The notes below the pieces were generated by a model. The model did not search any database, was not told where the DNA came from, and saw nothing but the letters and a program-made list of their open reading frames with translations. DNA of 64,000 bases, taken from assembly GCF_001482385.1 (NCBI RefSeq), contig NZ_CP013613.1:1-64000 (forward strand). Direction: 5' to 3'. Position 1 is the first letter of the stretch. Each line of letters starts with the position of its first letter. The position numbers and the translations under genes were made by a program. Source of the stretch: Pseudoalteromonas rubra (GTDB lineage: Bacteria; Pseudomonadota; Gammaproteobacteria; Enterobacterales; Alteromonadaceae). Shown one piece after another: positions 25,056 to 33,000 of the stretch.

Positions 25056-25496
25056 CTAGATATCGATCTGCCGCATCACGACAGGGTAGCACTTACCTGT
25101 GTCTGTACAACCGCGATAAGTGAGGGTTAATTGACGTGATTTCAGATCGCTGAGCTGTACAGCAATGGTGATCCGATCGCGATAGATAAGCTGCCCGTCC
25201 TGATGAGGCTCGCCAGGCTGTAAAAACCGGAATGCGGGCGCGTTATCTGGCTCGGAAATATTAAAGTATTGCTTATACAGGTAGTGACCATCCGCCAGCT
25301 CCCAGTCCAGTATCAGGGTGCCTTGTGCGTAGCGATAGGACAGGAAAAAAGCCTGTTCTGGGGGTAAAAATTCGGGCTGAGCAAGGCTGAGCGCTTGTTC
25401 ATCTGCCAGTTGTCTCGCTGGCTGCTTGTCGGTGTTGGCAAGCGCACAGTGAGATAGCAGTAAAAGCGCACTCATTAAAGGCGGTAGTTTGGCCAT
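25056..25496 (-). CDS. Stand-alone DsbD N-terminal (alpha) domain protein
   Basis: 146 residues from ATG 25496 with a signal peptide (MAKLPPLMSALLLLSHCALA). The mature part matches the DsbD N-terminal domain: PPEQAFFLSYRYAQGTLILD, DGHYLYKQYFNI (the cap-loop region) and YRGCTDTGKCYPV, equivalent to the reactive Cys pair of DsbD-alpha. In DsbD this domain hands electrons to periplasmic partners such as DsbC. Here the membrane (beta) and gamma domains are absent, so it must be fed by host DsbD or serve as a binding partner. The window also encodes DsbC, which makes a functional link plausible. It is cotranscribed with the OmpA-type lipoprotein. Confidence 0.8.
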   Translation of the reverse strand: MAKLPPLMSALLLLSHCALANTDKQPARQLADEQALSLAQPEFLPPEQAFFLSYRYAQGTLILDWELADGHYLYKQYFNISEPDNAPAFRFLQPGEPHQDGQLIYRDRITIAVQLSDLKSRQLTLTYRGCTDTGKCYPVVMRQIDI

Positions 25497-25607
25497 GGCC
25501 TGAGTAACTCCATCAATCAAAGTATTGCGCCATGATAGCGTGAACAGCACGCTTTTCCGGTACAGTACGCGGGGTCATATCTTAGTCCCTACCGGTGTTT
25601 CTCGTTG

Positions 25608-25626
25608 AAAAATGGCTACAACATAC
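25608..25626 (-). promoter_or_regulatory. Ter-like site 1 (inverted copy)
   Basis: On the minus strand it reads GTATGTTGTAGCCATTTTT, an exact 19-bp inverse copy of site 2. The core GTATGTTGTA is identical to E. coli TerA/TerB, which continue ACTAAA. The bases before it differ from site 2. It lies 137 bp before the tus start codon, oriented oppositely to site 2. Confidence 0.75.
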
Positions 25627-25634
25627 TAAAAAGA

Positions 25635-25653
25635 TTTGTATAGTCTATACAAA
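25635..25653. promoter_or_regulatory. Perfect 19-bp palindrome between the Ter sites
   Basis: TTTGTATAG-T-CTATACAAA is a perfect dyad with one central base. It lies 8 bp from Ter-like site 1 within the tus promoter region and contains TATAGT-like -10 elements on both strands. It is probably an operator for a dimeric repressor; which one is unknown. Confidence 0.5.
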
Positions 25654-25723
25654 CACAGCAATGTGGCCGTTGAAACCTGATAGCTAGATACCCGGTTGCT
25701 AAGGCTAGCATGCCTATCGAGAT

Positions 25724-25747
25724 AATTGGTATGTTGTAGCCATTTTT
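25724..25747 (+). promoter_or_regulatory. Ter-like site 2, next to the tus gene
   Basis: AATTGGTATGTTGTAGCCAT matches E. coli TerA (AATTAGTATGTTGTAACTAA) at 17 of 20 positions, including the conserved G before TATGTTGTA that provides the C6 lock. It ends 15 bp before the tus ATG and overlaps the probable promoter or leader, as TerB does for E. coli tus, so autoregulation is expected. In this orientation it should stop forks moving left to right, if E. coli polarity holds. Confidence 0.8.
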
Positions 25748-25762
25748 TAAAAAGGACGCATA

Positions 25763-26728
25763 ATGAAACACACCATGGTGAGTGACTTCAAGTACGCACT
25801 GCTCAAAGTGAAAGAAACCAGTGAAGCGCTGGTTCAGCACCTGACACAAAGTCGTACTTTGCAAGAGGCCGTGTGTTTTACACTGCCTGTTGTTCACGAG
25901 GCCGAGGCCCGCACACGGGCACAGCTCCTGAAACAACATCGCTATGATCAGTCCCCAGCGGACACCGCACAGCTGGACGCGCCCTTTGCCATCACCGCGC
26001 ACCAGGGGCGCACCGCATTACACAATGCAACCCGACACTATCTGACACTGCACGCTGGCCGTCCTGATTCAACGCGCTTCTCGCAACGTTTGCCAGGCCT
26101 CATCCAGTTACACAGCAATGACCCCGCGCAGCTCATCGCAGCCGTCGAAAACGCTAACACAGCCCGCAGCCACCTCAAACAGGTGATCCGCCACCTTTCT
26201 CCCAATGTGGAAACGCGGTTTGACCTGGTGCACCGCGCTGAGCCCGGCTTTATGCACCCCATGGCCACACGCCCTATTCATCTGTTTGCACAACGGGAGA
26301 TAAAAAGTGCCCGCTTCAACTGGGAACACAAACCCAATGTCAGCGTGTTAACACGCAATGAAGCCATCGACAGAGTGCGACGCTCTGCCGCCTATGCGAC
26401 ACAGGATGCGCCAGCGCACGCTGACCTCAATGTGCAGGGGGAGATCCAACAACTGACCGGCTACCCGGACACAATGCGGTTTAAAGTGATCCGGCCCACG
26501 CCGGTTGTGCCCATTGTCAAACTGCGTTTTAATGAACCCCTGTGTCAGCGCTCTGCGCGCAGCACAGAAACAACGGTGCGACAAAGTTTCGTGGCGCACT
26601 CACCCATGCTCTTGCTCAATTGCTCAACGCCTAAACTCAAGTGGCTGACAGATTACCCGGGGCGTACGGCGCCTGTGACTGACAAACCGTGTGTCATTGC
26701 GCGCCTGCATTTATATGAGGGCACCTGA
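25763..26728 (+). CDS. tus: Tus replication-terminus-binding protein
   Basis: 321 residues against 309 for E. coli Tus. Matching blocks in order: SQRLPGLIQL (Tus RLPGVLCY), TRFDLVHRAEPGF (Tus ARFEWVHRHLPGL), ARFNWEHKPNVSVLTRNEAI (Tus [20 protein letters not shown]), MRFKVIRPTPVVPIVKLRF (Tus LKIKRPVKVQPIARVWY) and the C-terminal CVIARLHLYEGT (Tus LIIPRLHLYVAD). Tus binds Ter as a monomer and arrests DnaB-driven forks from one side. AAAGGA precedes the ATG. Two inverted Ter-like sites lie directly upstream. The stop codon lies inside a hairpin. Confidence 0.9.
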   Translation: MKHTMVSDFKYALLKVKETSEALVQHLTQSRTLQEAVCFTLPVVHEAEARTRAQLLKQHRYDQSPADTAQLDAPFAITAHQGRTALHNATRHYLTLHAGRPDSTRFSQRLPGLIQLHSNDPAQLIAAVENANTARSHLKQVIRHLSPNVETRFDLVHRAEPGFMHPMATRPIHLFAQREIKSARFNWEHKPNVSVLTRNEAIDRVRRSAAYATQDAPAHADLNVQGEIQQLTGYPDTMRFKVIRPTPVVPIVKLRFNEPLCQRSARSTETTVRQSFVAHSPMLLLNCSTPKLKWLTDYPGRTAPVTDKPCVIARLHLYEGT

Positions 26729-26737
26729 TCAGGTGCC
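26720..26737. terminator. Palindromic hairpin spanning the tus stop codon
   Basis: GGCACCTGATCAGGTGCC is a perfect 18-bp palindrome that contains the tus TGA stop. A T-rich stretch follows on the plus strand (TTATCTTTTTG). It separates tus from the convergent gene ending at 26747 and probably terminates both. Confidence 0.65.
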
Positions 26738-26746
26738 CATATTGAA

Positions 26747-27376
26747 TTATCTTTTTGATTCAATGCCGTAAAAGTGCTTCCAGGACCGAAAACCATTGTA
26801 AAACTGGTCCGGTGCGCTGGGCATATCGGCCGGTCTGAGACCGTCGCGCGATAGACGACGCCAGTCATAGCTGGTTCTCAGATCATATTGCCTGGCGAGC
26901 TGCGCGGCAACCTGAAGCGCTTCAGGAAAGCTCAAAAATCGTTTTGAACGGGGGGCTAAAAAGTCTTCCCAGCCTTCAAATTCTGTGTAGTAGTTTTGCG
27001 GGGCACGCGGGTATACCCCACTGATCCGACCTTCTTTAACCGCCCGACGCCACTCCCGGATAGAGGTGATGTTCAGTGCGTGAACCTGCGCTTTGAGATC
27101 CATGTAGCTAAGGGTTCCATCATCCACTGTGCCCAGTTCGATGACCTCGCCATTTTCACGCAGTTCTTTTTTCCCAATGGAGACTAACTGGTGAAAAAAC
27201 TCTATGCCGTAATATCCCAGCGGATCAGAAGGAATATCGCCGGGGCGACCATCATAGCCTTCCAACCGGCCGGTGCACAATTTCTGAAAGTCTGACTTGG
27301 TCTCCACACCCATGGACACCAGTTTAATGGCTGCATCTCTTAGCTCTAACTTAGGTACCGAATTTGTAGATTGCAT
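26747..27376 (-). CDS. Protein with phage-integrase repeat units (INT_rpt-like), no catalytic domain
   Basis: 209 residues. At least two, probably three, copies of a roughly 60-residue module occur: SFPEALQVAAQLARQ...YDWRRLSRDGLRPADMPSAP...GFRSWKHFYG at the C-terminus, EWRRAVKEGRISGVYPRAP...FEGWEDFLA in the middle, and KLCTGRLEGYDGRPGDIPSDP at the N-terminus. These match the integrase-repeat pattern (W-x-Y/L-x5-G-x2-P-x-D-I-P-x-x-P ... W-x-x-W-x-D-x-L-G) that in known proteins precedes a tyrosine recombinase domain. No R/K/HxxR/Y catalytic domain follows. The start at 27376 overlaps the upstream gene by 26 bp. Confidence 0.65.
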   Translation of the reverse strand: MQSTNSVPKLELRDAAIKLVSMGVETKSDFQKLCTGRLEGYDGRPGDIPSDPLGYYGIEFFHQLVSIGKKELRENGEVIELGTVDDGTLSYMDLKAQVHALNITSIREWRRAVKEGRISGVYPRAPQNYYTEFEGWEDFLAPRSKRFLSFPEALQVAAQLARQYDLRTSYDWRRLSRDGLRPADMPSAPDQFYNGFRSWKHFYGIESKR

Positions 27377-27647
27377 AATTATTTCTTCTAAGAGCAATGG
27401 CATCTAACGATGCATTCGTTGGACCATACGATGAGATAAAGTTATTAAGATTAGATATTAGTTGATCTAGAGAGTAAAATCCAACAATGTCTGTAACAAT
27501 AGGTGTGCTCTTTTTGTCCAATAAAAATATTTGTGCAACACTTTGGTTATGTTTCTTGGTGGTAGGATAAACCTGTAACGATATAGAAAAACCGCCAGTA
27601 TTAAATGCTTTAAAGAACATTCGTTTAAAGGCATGAGATAACTGCAT
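27351..27647 (-). CDS. Hypothetical protein, 98 residues, AT-rich
   Basis: Compact alpha/beta-looking protein (MQLSHAFKRMFFKAFNTGG..., SVAQIFLLDKKSTPIVTDI, LDQLISNLNNFI). Coding DNA is clearly more AT-rich than its neighbours, suggesting separate acquisition. It overlaps the integrase-repeat gene by 26 bp and precedes it in the same direction, so they are probably one operon. GAGG lies upstream of the ATG. Function unknown. Confidence 0.55.
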   Translation of the reverse strand: MQLSHAFKRMFFKAFNTGGFSISLQVYPTTKKHNQSVAQIFLLDKKSTPIVTDIVGFYSLDQLISNLNNFISSYGPTNASLDAIALRRNNYAIYKFGT

Positions 27648-27858
27648 GGATCAACCTCTTACTTCAACTGCTTGTTATATTAGTATTTGCCGGTTGGAAT
27701 AACACCTATTACAACCCTGTATTTCCTCTTCTGTAATACACCTAAAATATGCATGAAAAATGAAGTTACGCGCCAAGGGTTGGGGGGGTCTACTGTGCTC
27801 AAAGCCCATGATAGATAAGCTACAATCCGAATTCACTGTCTGCTGTTAGGAGCTTACT

Positions 27859-28245
27859 TTGGTTCATCAATCATTTTGGCTTGTGCATATCGCGCCGATC
27901 CACCGGGCGTTTACAGTCTATATCGCCCTGTTTGGGTTAATATGGCCACTTACTCTGATCCAGGAGCAGTTATACTATTTAAACAATGCGCTGACACCAT
28001 TTTCTATATTGACCTTTTTCGCGGTTTCACTCTGTCTTTTAAGAGTCGATTTTTACCCGCAAAAAATTGAGATAAAGTGGTCAGGGGTTGTACTAAAAAG
28101 ATGGACGGCATTAAGAATGACCACCCGTCAGGAAAAAAAACTCCACCGAGTATATTGCGTTCAGCAAAACGGGGGCGCCCTGATCAAATTACCACTGCTA
28201 CTCAATCTGGTACCAGTGCCCTTACTGGAGCCACTGCATGATTGA
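27859..28245 (+). CDS. Membrane protein coupled to an EAL-domain gene
   Basis: 128 residues from a TTG start with TTAGGAG 6 bp upstream. Two hydrophobic segments (about 17-36 and 44-62) are followed by a basic cytoplasmic part (KIEIKWSGVVLKRW...) and a hydrophobic LPLLLNLVPVPLL tail, a layout like YcxB/DUF-type small membrane sensors, though no family is assigned. Its 3' end overlaps the EAL gene by 8 bp, implying coupled translation, so it may localise or regulate the c-di-GMP phosphodiesterase. Confidence 0.6.
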   Translation: MVHQSFWLVHIAPIHRAFTVYIALFGLIWPLTLIQEQLYYLNNALTPFSILTFFAVSLCLLRVDFYPQKIEIKWSGVVLKRWTALRMTTRQEKKLHRVYCVQQNGGALIKLPLLLNLVPVPLLEPLHD

Positions 28246-28951
28246 GCACATTTCCTTTCATCATCAGCAGATCATGGACGCCGAAACTTACCAGCCTGTG
28301 GCCAGCGAGCTGTTACTCAGATCGGGCAAACCGCTGTCTGCTGACACCCTCAACCAGCTGCTGGTCAGTGACGTAGAAGCATTAACCCGGTGTAAGGTTG
28401 AAACCGCGCTGCGGCTTAATTACGATGCGGTGTTCCTTAACTTTTCCCGCCGTCAGCTGGCCGCCAGACAATTTATGTTGGCGCTCGATCACCTGGTACA
28501 CCTGACGCTGTTTACAACGGTGGTGATCGAAGTCACAGAATGCATGCTGTCCTACTGTGCGTCCCGATATCATAAGCATCTGCAACAGATCCACGACGCG
28601 GGGATTTTACTGGCCATTGATGATCTGGGCCGTGGTCACTCCAATCTGGCCGCCGTCAAGATGTCTCCTCCCCCGGCCTTGGTCAAACTCGATATGTCCC
28701 TGCTGCGCAGTGCAATGCGTAACCGAAGCCATGCCGTCATGTACAAACAGCTGATCGCCAACTTGCACCGACGCGGTTTTCGGGTGGTCTGTGAGGGCGT
28801 CGAAACGGCCAAGGAAGCCCAGCTGGCCTGTGCAGCAGGCGGCGATTTACTGCAGGGGTATTTTTTTCACCGTCCGCAGGCTGTTGCTCAGAAAATTGAA
28901 CAGCCCGACCTTGCGCGCCCCCATGCCCCCACTCAGGCTTCACCCTGCTAG
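28238..28951 (+). CDS. EAL-domain cyclic-di-GMP phosphodiesterase
   Basis: 237 residues, essentially one EAL domain without sensor domains. The EAL motif reads ELL (Glu24). Metal and catalytic landmarks are all present: FLNFS (Asn), VIEVTE (Glu), AIDDLGRGHSNLA (Asp-Asp), VKLDMSLL (Lys-x-Asp), VCEGVET (Glu) and LLQGYFF (Gln). So it should hydrolyse c-di-GMP to pGpG. Lowering c-di-GMP would favour motility over biofilm in the host, a plausible plasmid manipulation during mating. The gene overlaps the upstream membrane-protein gene and its stop overlaps that of the convergent gene at 28948. Confidence 0.85.
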   Translation: MIEHISFHHQQIMDAETYQPVASELLLRSGKPLSADTLNQLLVSDVEALTRCKVETALRLNYDAVFLNFSRRQLAARQFMLALDHLVHLTLFTTVVIEVTECMLSYCASRYHKHLQQIHDAGILLAIDDLGRGHSNLAAVKMSPPPALVKLDMSLLRSAMRNRSHAVMYKQLIANLHRRGFRVVCEGVETAKEAQLACAAGGDLLQGYFFHRPQAVAQKIEQPDLARPHAPTQASPC

Positions 28952-29964
28952 TACGTCAGGAACTGGTGCATCTGTGCATAATCGTTCGCCTTATCAAGGG
29001 GCACATCCGGATTGTGGATCATACGCCCGGCCGGTATAGCGGCAAAGTTGCCCAGCGCAAAGTCCAGCATGCGTCCCTCAGGGTAAAACTGTTGATCGAA
29101 TGTAAAGCGCCTGACAGGATCAAAGAAATGACTTTTCAGTAACCAATCGACTTTGACCCCCTGAAAGAGAGCCGGTGTACAGGCTTTGGCCTGCGTGATG
29201 TCCTGGTCCTGATGAAACACCCAGAACCCGGTGCTGTAACGTTTCAGATAATGCTGACAGGGTATCGACAAACTGTCGAAAAACGCATTGCTAAATTCCA
29301 CAACCACGGCATCCGCTCTGATCTCAACCACCTCAAAACGCATCGATTGCAAAAAAGGTTCAAAAAAGTGACGGCGCAGATAACTGCTGTGCGCGGCGAT
29401 CTTATCAGCCTCAGTATCCATAACATACTGGGAGGTATCATAAAAACGCGTCAGCTTGGTGTCATTGGGCGGGACAGTGCTGCCTGAGTTGGCAGCCAGC
29501 TGCGCCTGAGCTTGCTCAAGATCAGCCTGACTGATACTGCCACTGGCCAGCTCACTGAGCAGTTGCGCATACGCCGCGCGCATATTTGCCAGCTCCGCTT
29601 TCAGCTGCGCATTGGCGCGCAAGTCTTTAAACGCCTGTGCGGCGGCATCCTCATCACGCACCACTTCCACCTTGGCAAAGAAAATGCGCCGTTGACGATC
29701 CCACTGTTCCTGTTTGATGGCGGCCAGATAGGCGCTGGCTGAGTACGCCGTGAGCTGCTCAGAATACTGGCCGTTCTCAATGCGCTCTTTGCCATACAAC
29801 AACACCGCTGCATCTTTGCTCACCAAGTGTTTGGCCTCAAGGCGGGCGCGCTCCCGTACCTGGTTGTCACTCTCAGTTGATGAATAATGGATGGTCACTT
29901 CCAAGGATTTGGCGCTTGCAATGGCGCTGTTCAGCAGCAACATTGCAAAAATCACGTACTTCAT
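28948..29964 (-). CDS. Exported coiled-coil protein of unknown function, 338 residues
   Basis: Signal peptide (MKYVIFAMLLLNSAIASA), then a domain with Arg/Glu-rich helices (about 35-115, DNQVRERARLEAKHLVSKD), an Ala/Gln-rich coiled coil (about 120-165, AQLKAELANMRAAYAQLL), a short linker and a C-terminal mixed alpha/beta domain. Two Cys are in the mature part (IPCQHYLKRY, KACTPALFQG) and may be disulfide-linked. No family recognised. It is upstream of traG in the same direction as the block but separated from it by a palindromic hairpin, and is probably its own unit. GGAGATCC precedes the ATG. Confidence 0.6.
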   Translation of the reverse strand: MKYVIFAMLLLNSAIASAKSLEVTIHYSSTESDNQVRERARLEAKHLVSKDAAVLLYGKERIENGQYSEQLTAYSASAYLAAIKQEQWDRQRRIFFAKVEVVRDEDAAAQAFKDLRANAQLKAELANMRAAYAQLLSELASGSISQADLEQAQAQLAANSGSTVPPNDTKLTRFYDTSQYVMDTEADKIAAHSSYLRRHFFEPFLQSMRFEVVEIRADAVVVEFSNAFFDSLSIPCQHYLKRYSTGFWVFHQDQDITQAKACTPALFQGVKVDWLLKSHFFDPVRRFTFDQQFYPEGRMLDFALGNFAAIPAGRMIHNPDVPLDKANDYAQMHQFLTY

Positions 29965-30020
29965 GGATCTCCTTCACCTGTGCTTTGTCCTCTGTGGCAG
30001 CGAGTTTAGCAAGACGCTAC

Positions 30021-30067
30021 AGAGGGAGACAAGTGAGACAAGTGAGACAAGGCGCCGGCGCCCTGTC
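30021..30067. terminator. Palindromic hairpin after traG, with a short tandem repeat
   Basis: GGCGCCGGCGCC (30051-30062) is a perfect 12-bp palindrome extended by GACAA on one side and CTGTC on the other, giving a strong stem just past the traG stop (30072, minus strand). Next to it the 9-mer GTGAGACAA occurs twice in tandem after a related GGGAGACAA (30025-30050). Probably the traG terminator. Confidence 0.5.
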
Positions 30068-30071
30068 TGCA

Positions 30072-33000
30072 CTATAACTGATGCTGCTTCACTGGCATCA
30101 TCATCTGACTGCCAGCACTCAGCGCATACAGTTGCTCCGTTTGTGTGTTTCTGTAAAAGCCGGTTTTGGCATCACCAGTCATGCTTTCCAACTGCATCAT
30201 CTCACCATTTAACATAAACTGTTCATAGAGATGTTCAGACAACGCCTCCAGATCAAGATCTGACACATCTTTCACCTCGATCCGGGCCCCATCAGTCAAA
30301 TCAATCGCAGCCTTATCGGTTTCCAGTGACATGCCCGGGCCCAGGCTGATCACCTCATTTGCTATACTGCGCTCTTTTTCGGACTGCGTGTGCTCTGTGG
30401 ATAATTTGTCGACTGTTGACTGAGACCCCTTATCAGACAAAGCTTGTCCAACCAGCGCCTGCAGCGGTGCGTTCCCCTTCAAGGCTTTACCCAGCTCAGA
30501 CTCAGTGCTGATCTCAGCCACGCTCTGCCACTGGCCGGTGCGGATCCCATGAGTCAACTGCTCGGTCGCCGCACGGGCAGTATACTGACCCAAGGCCTGT
30601 CCCTGTCCCAGCAGCTGACTGGCCTGCGTCACCGCGTCAACCTGCGACGCACTCAAGGTGCCAGCCTGAGCATCTGACGGCGCCAGGGCCTGCTCAACCA
30701 GCGCCTGCAGCGGTGCGTTCCCCTTCAAGGCTTTACCCAGCTCAGACTCGGTGCTGATCTCAGCCACGCTCTGCCACTGGCCGGTGCGGATCCCATGAGT
30801 CAACTGCTCGGTCGCCGCACGGGCAGTATACTGACCCAAGGCCTGTCCCTGTCCCAGCAGCTGACTGGCCTGCGTCACCGCGTCAACCTGCGACGCACTC
30901 AAGGTGCCAGCCTGAGCATCTGACGGCGCCAGGGCCTGCTCAACCAGCGCCTGCAGCGGTGCGTTCCCCTTCAAGGCTTTACCCAGCTCAGACTCGGTGC
31001 TGATCTCAGCCACGCTCTGCCACTGGCCGGTGCGGATCCCATGAGTCAACTGCTCGGTCGCCGCACGGGCAGTATACTGACCCAAGGCCTGCCCCTGTCC
31101 CAGCAGCTGACTTGCCTGCGTCACCGCGTCAACCTGCGACGCACTCAAGGTGCCAGCCTGAGCATCTGACGGCGCCAGGGCCTGCTCAACCAGCGCCTGC
31201 AGCAGTGCGTTCCCCTTCAAGGCTTTACCCAGCTCAGACTCGGTGCTGATCTCAGCCACGCTCTGCCACTGGCCGGTGCGGATCCCATGAGTCAACTGCT
31301 CGGTCGCCGCACGGACATTGTACTGACCCAAGGCCTGTCCCTGTCCCAGCAGCTGACTTGCCTGCGTCACCGCGTCAACCTGCGACGCACTCAAGGTGCC
31401 AGCCTGAGCATCTGACGGCGCCAGGGCCTGCTCAACCAGCGCCTGCAGCGGTGCGTTCCCCTTCAAGGCTTTACCCAGCTCAGACTCGGTGCTGATATCA
31501 GCCACGCTCTGCCACTGGCCGGTGCGGACCCCATGGGTCAACTGCTCGGTCGCCGCACGGGCAGTATACTGACCGGAGGCCTGTCCCTGTCCCAGCAGCT
31601 GACTGGCCTGCGTCACCGCGTCAACCTGCGACGCACTCAAGGTGCCAGTCTGATCGCCTGACGGCGCCAGGGCCTGTTCAACCAGCGCCTGCAGCGGCGT
31701 GTTACCCTGCAGGGCTTTACCCAGCGCAGACTCGGTGCTGATATCAGCCACGCTCTGCCACTGGCCGGTGCGGATCCCATGAGTCAACTGCTCGGTCGCC
31801 GCACGGGCATTGTACTGACCCAAGGCCTGTCCCTGTCCCATCAGCTGACTGGCCTGCGTCACCGCGTCAACCTGCGACGCACTCAAGGTGCCAGTCTGAT
31901 CGCCTGACGGCGCCAGGGCCTGTTCAACCAGCGCCTGCAGCGGCGTGTTACCCTGCAGGGCTTTACCCAGCGCAGACTCGGTGCTGATATCAGCCACGCT
32001 CTGCCACTGGCCGGTGCGGACCCCATGGGTCAACTGCTCGGTCGCCGCACGGGCATTGTACTGACCCAAGGCCTGTCCCTGTCCCATCAGCTGACTGGCC
32101 TGCGTCACCGCGTCAACCTGCGACGCACTCAAGGTGCCAGTCTGATCGCCTGACGGTGCCAGGGCCTGTTCAACCAGCGCCTGCAGCGGCGTGTTACCCT
32201 GCAGGGCTTTACCCAGCGCAGACTCGGTGCTGATATCAGCCACGCTCTGCCACTGGCCGGTGCGGACCCCATGGGTCAACTGCTCGGTCGCCGCACGGGC
32301 ATTGTACTGACCCAAGGCCTGTCCCTGTCCCATCAGCTGACTGGCCTGCGTCACCGCGTCAACCTGCGACGCACTCAAGGTGCCAGTCTGATCGCCTGAC
32401 GGTGCCAGGGCCTGTTCAACCAGCGCCTGCAGCGGCGTGTTACCCTGCAGGGCTTTACCCAGCGCAGACTCGGTGCTGATATCAGCCACGCTCTGCCACT
32501 GGCCGGTGCGGACCCCATGGGTCAACTGCTCGGTCGCCGCACGGGCATTGTACTGACCCAAGGCCTGTCCCTGTCCCATCAGCTGACTGGCCTGCGTCAC
32601 CGCGTCAACCTGCGACGCACTCAAGGTGCCAGTCTGATCGCCTGACGGCGCCAGGGCCTGTTCAACCAGCGCCTGCAGCGGCGTGTTACCCTGCAGGGCT
32701 TTACCCAGCGCAGACTCGGTGCTGATATCAGCCACGCTCTGCCACTGGCCGGTGCGGACCCCATGGGTCAACTGCTCGGTCGCCGCACGGGCATTGTACT
32801 GACCCAAGGCCTGTCCCTGTCCCATCAGCTGACTGGCCTGCGTCACCGCGTCAACCTGCGACGCACTCAAGGTGCCAGTCTGATCGCCTGACGGTGCCAG
32901 GGCCTGTTCAACCGGCTCCTTTGCTATGCTGCGCTCTTTTTCGGACTGCGTGTGCTCCATGGATAATTTATCGACCGTTGACTGAGGCCTCTTATCAGAC

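Noticed and set aside
30449..32908. Regular tandem repeats that might be scored as a CRISPR array or minisatellite
   Set aside because: The period is 246 bp with no unique spacers, and the whole array is an open reading frame continuous with TraG; it is a protein repeat.
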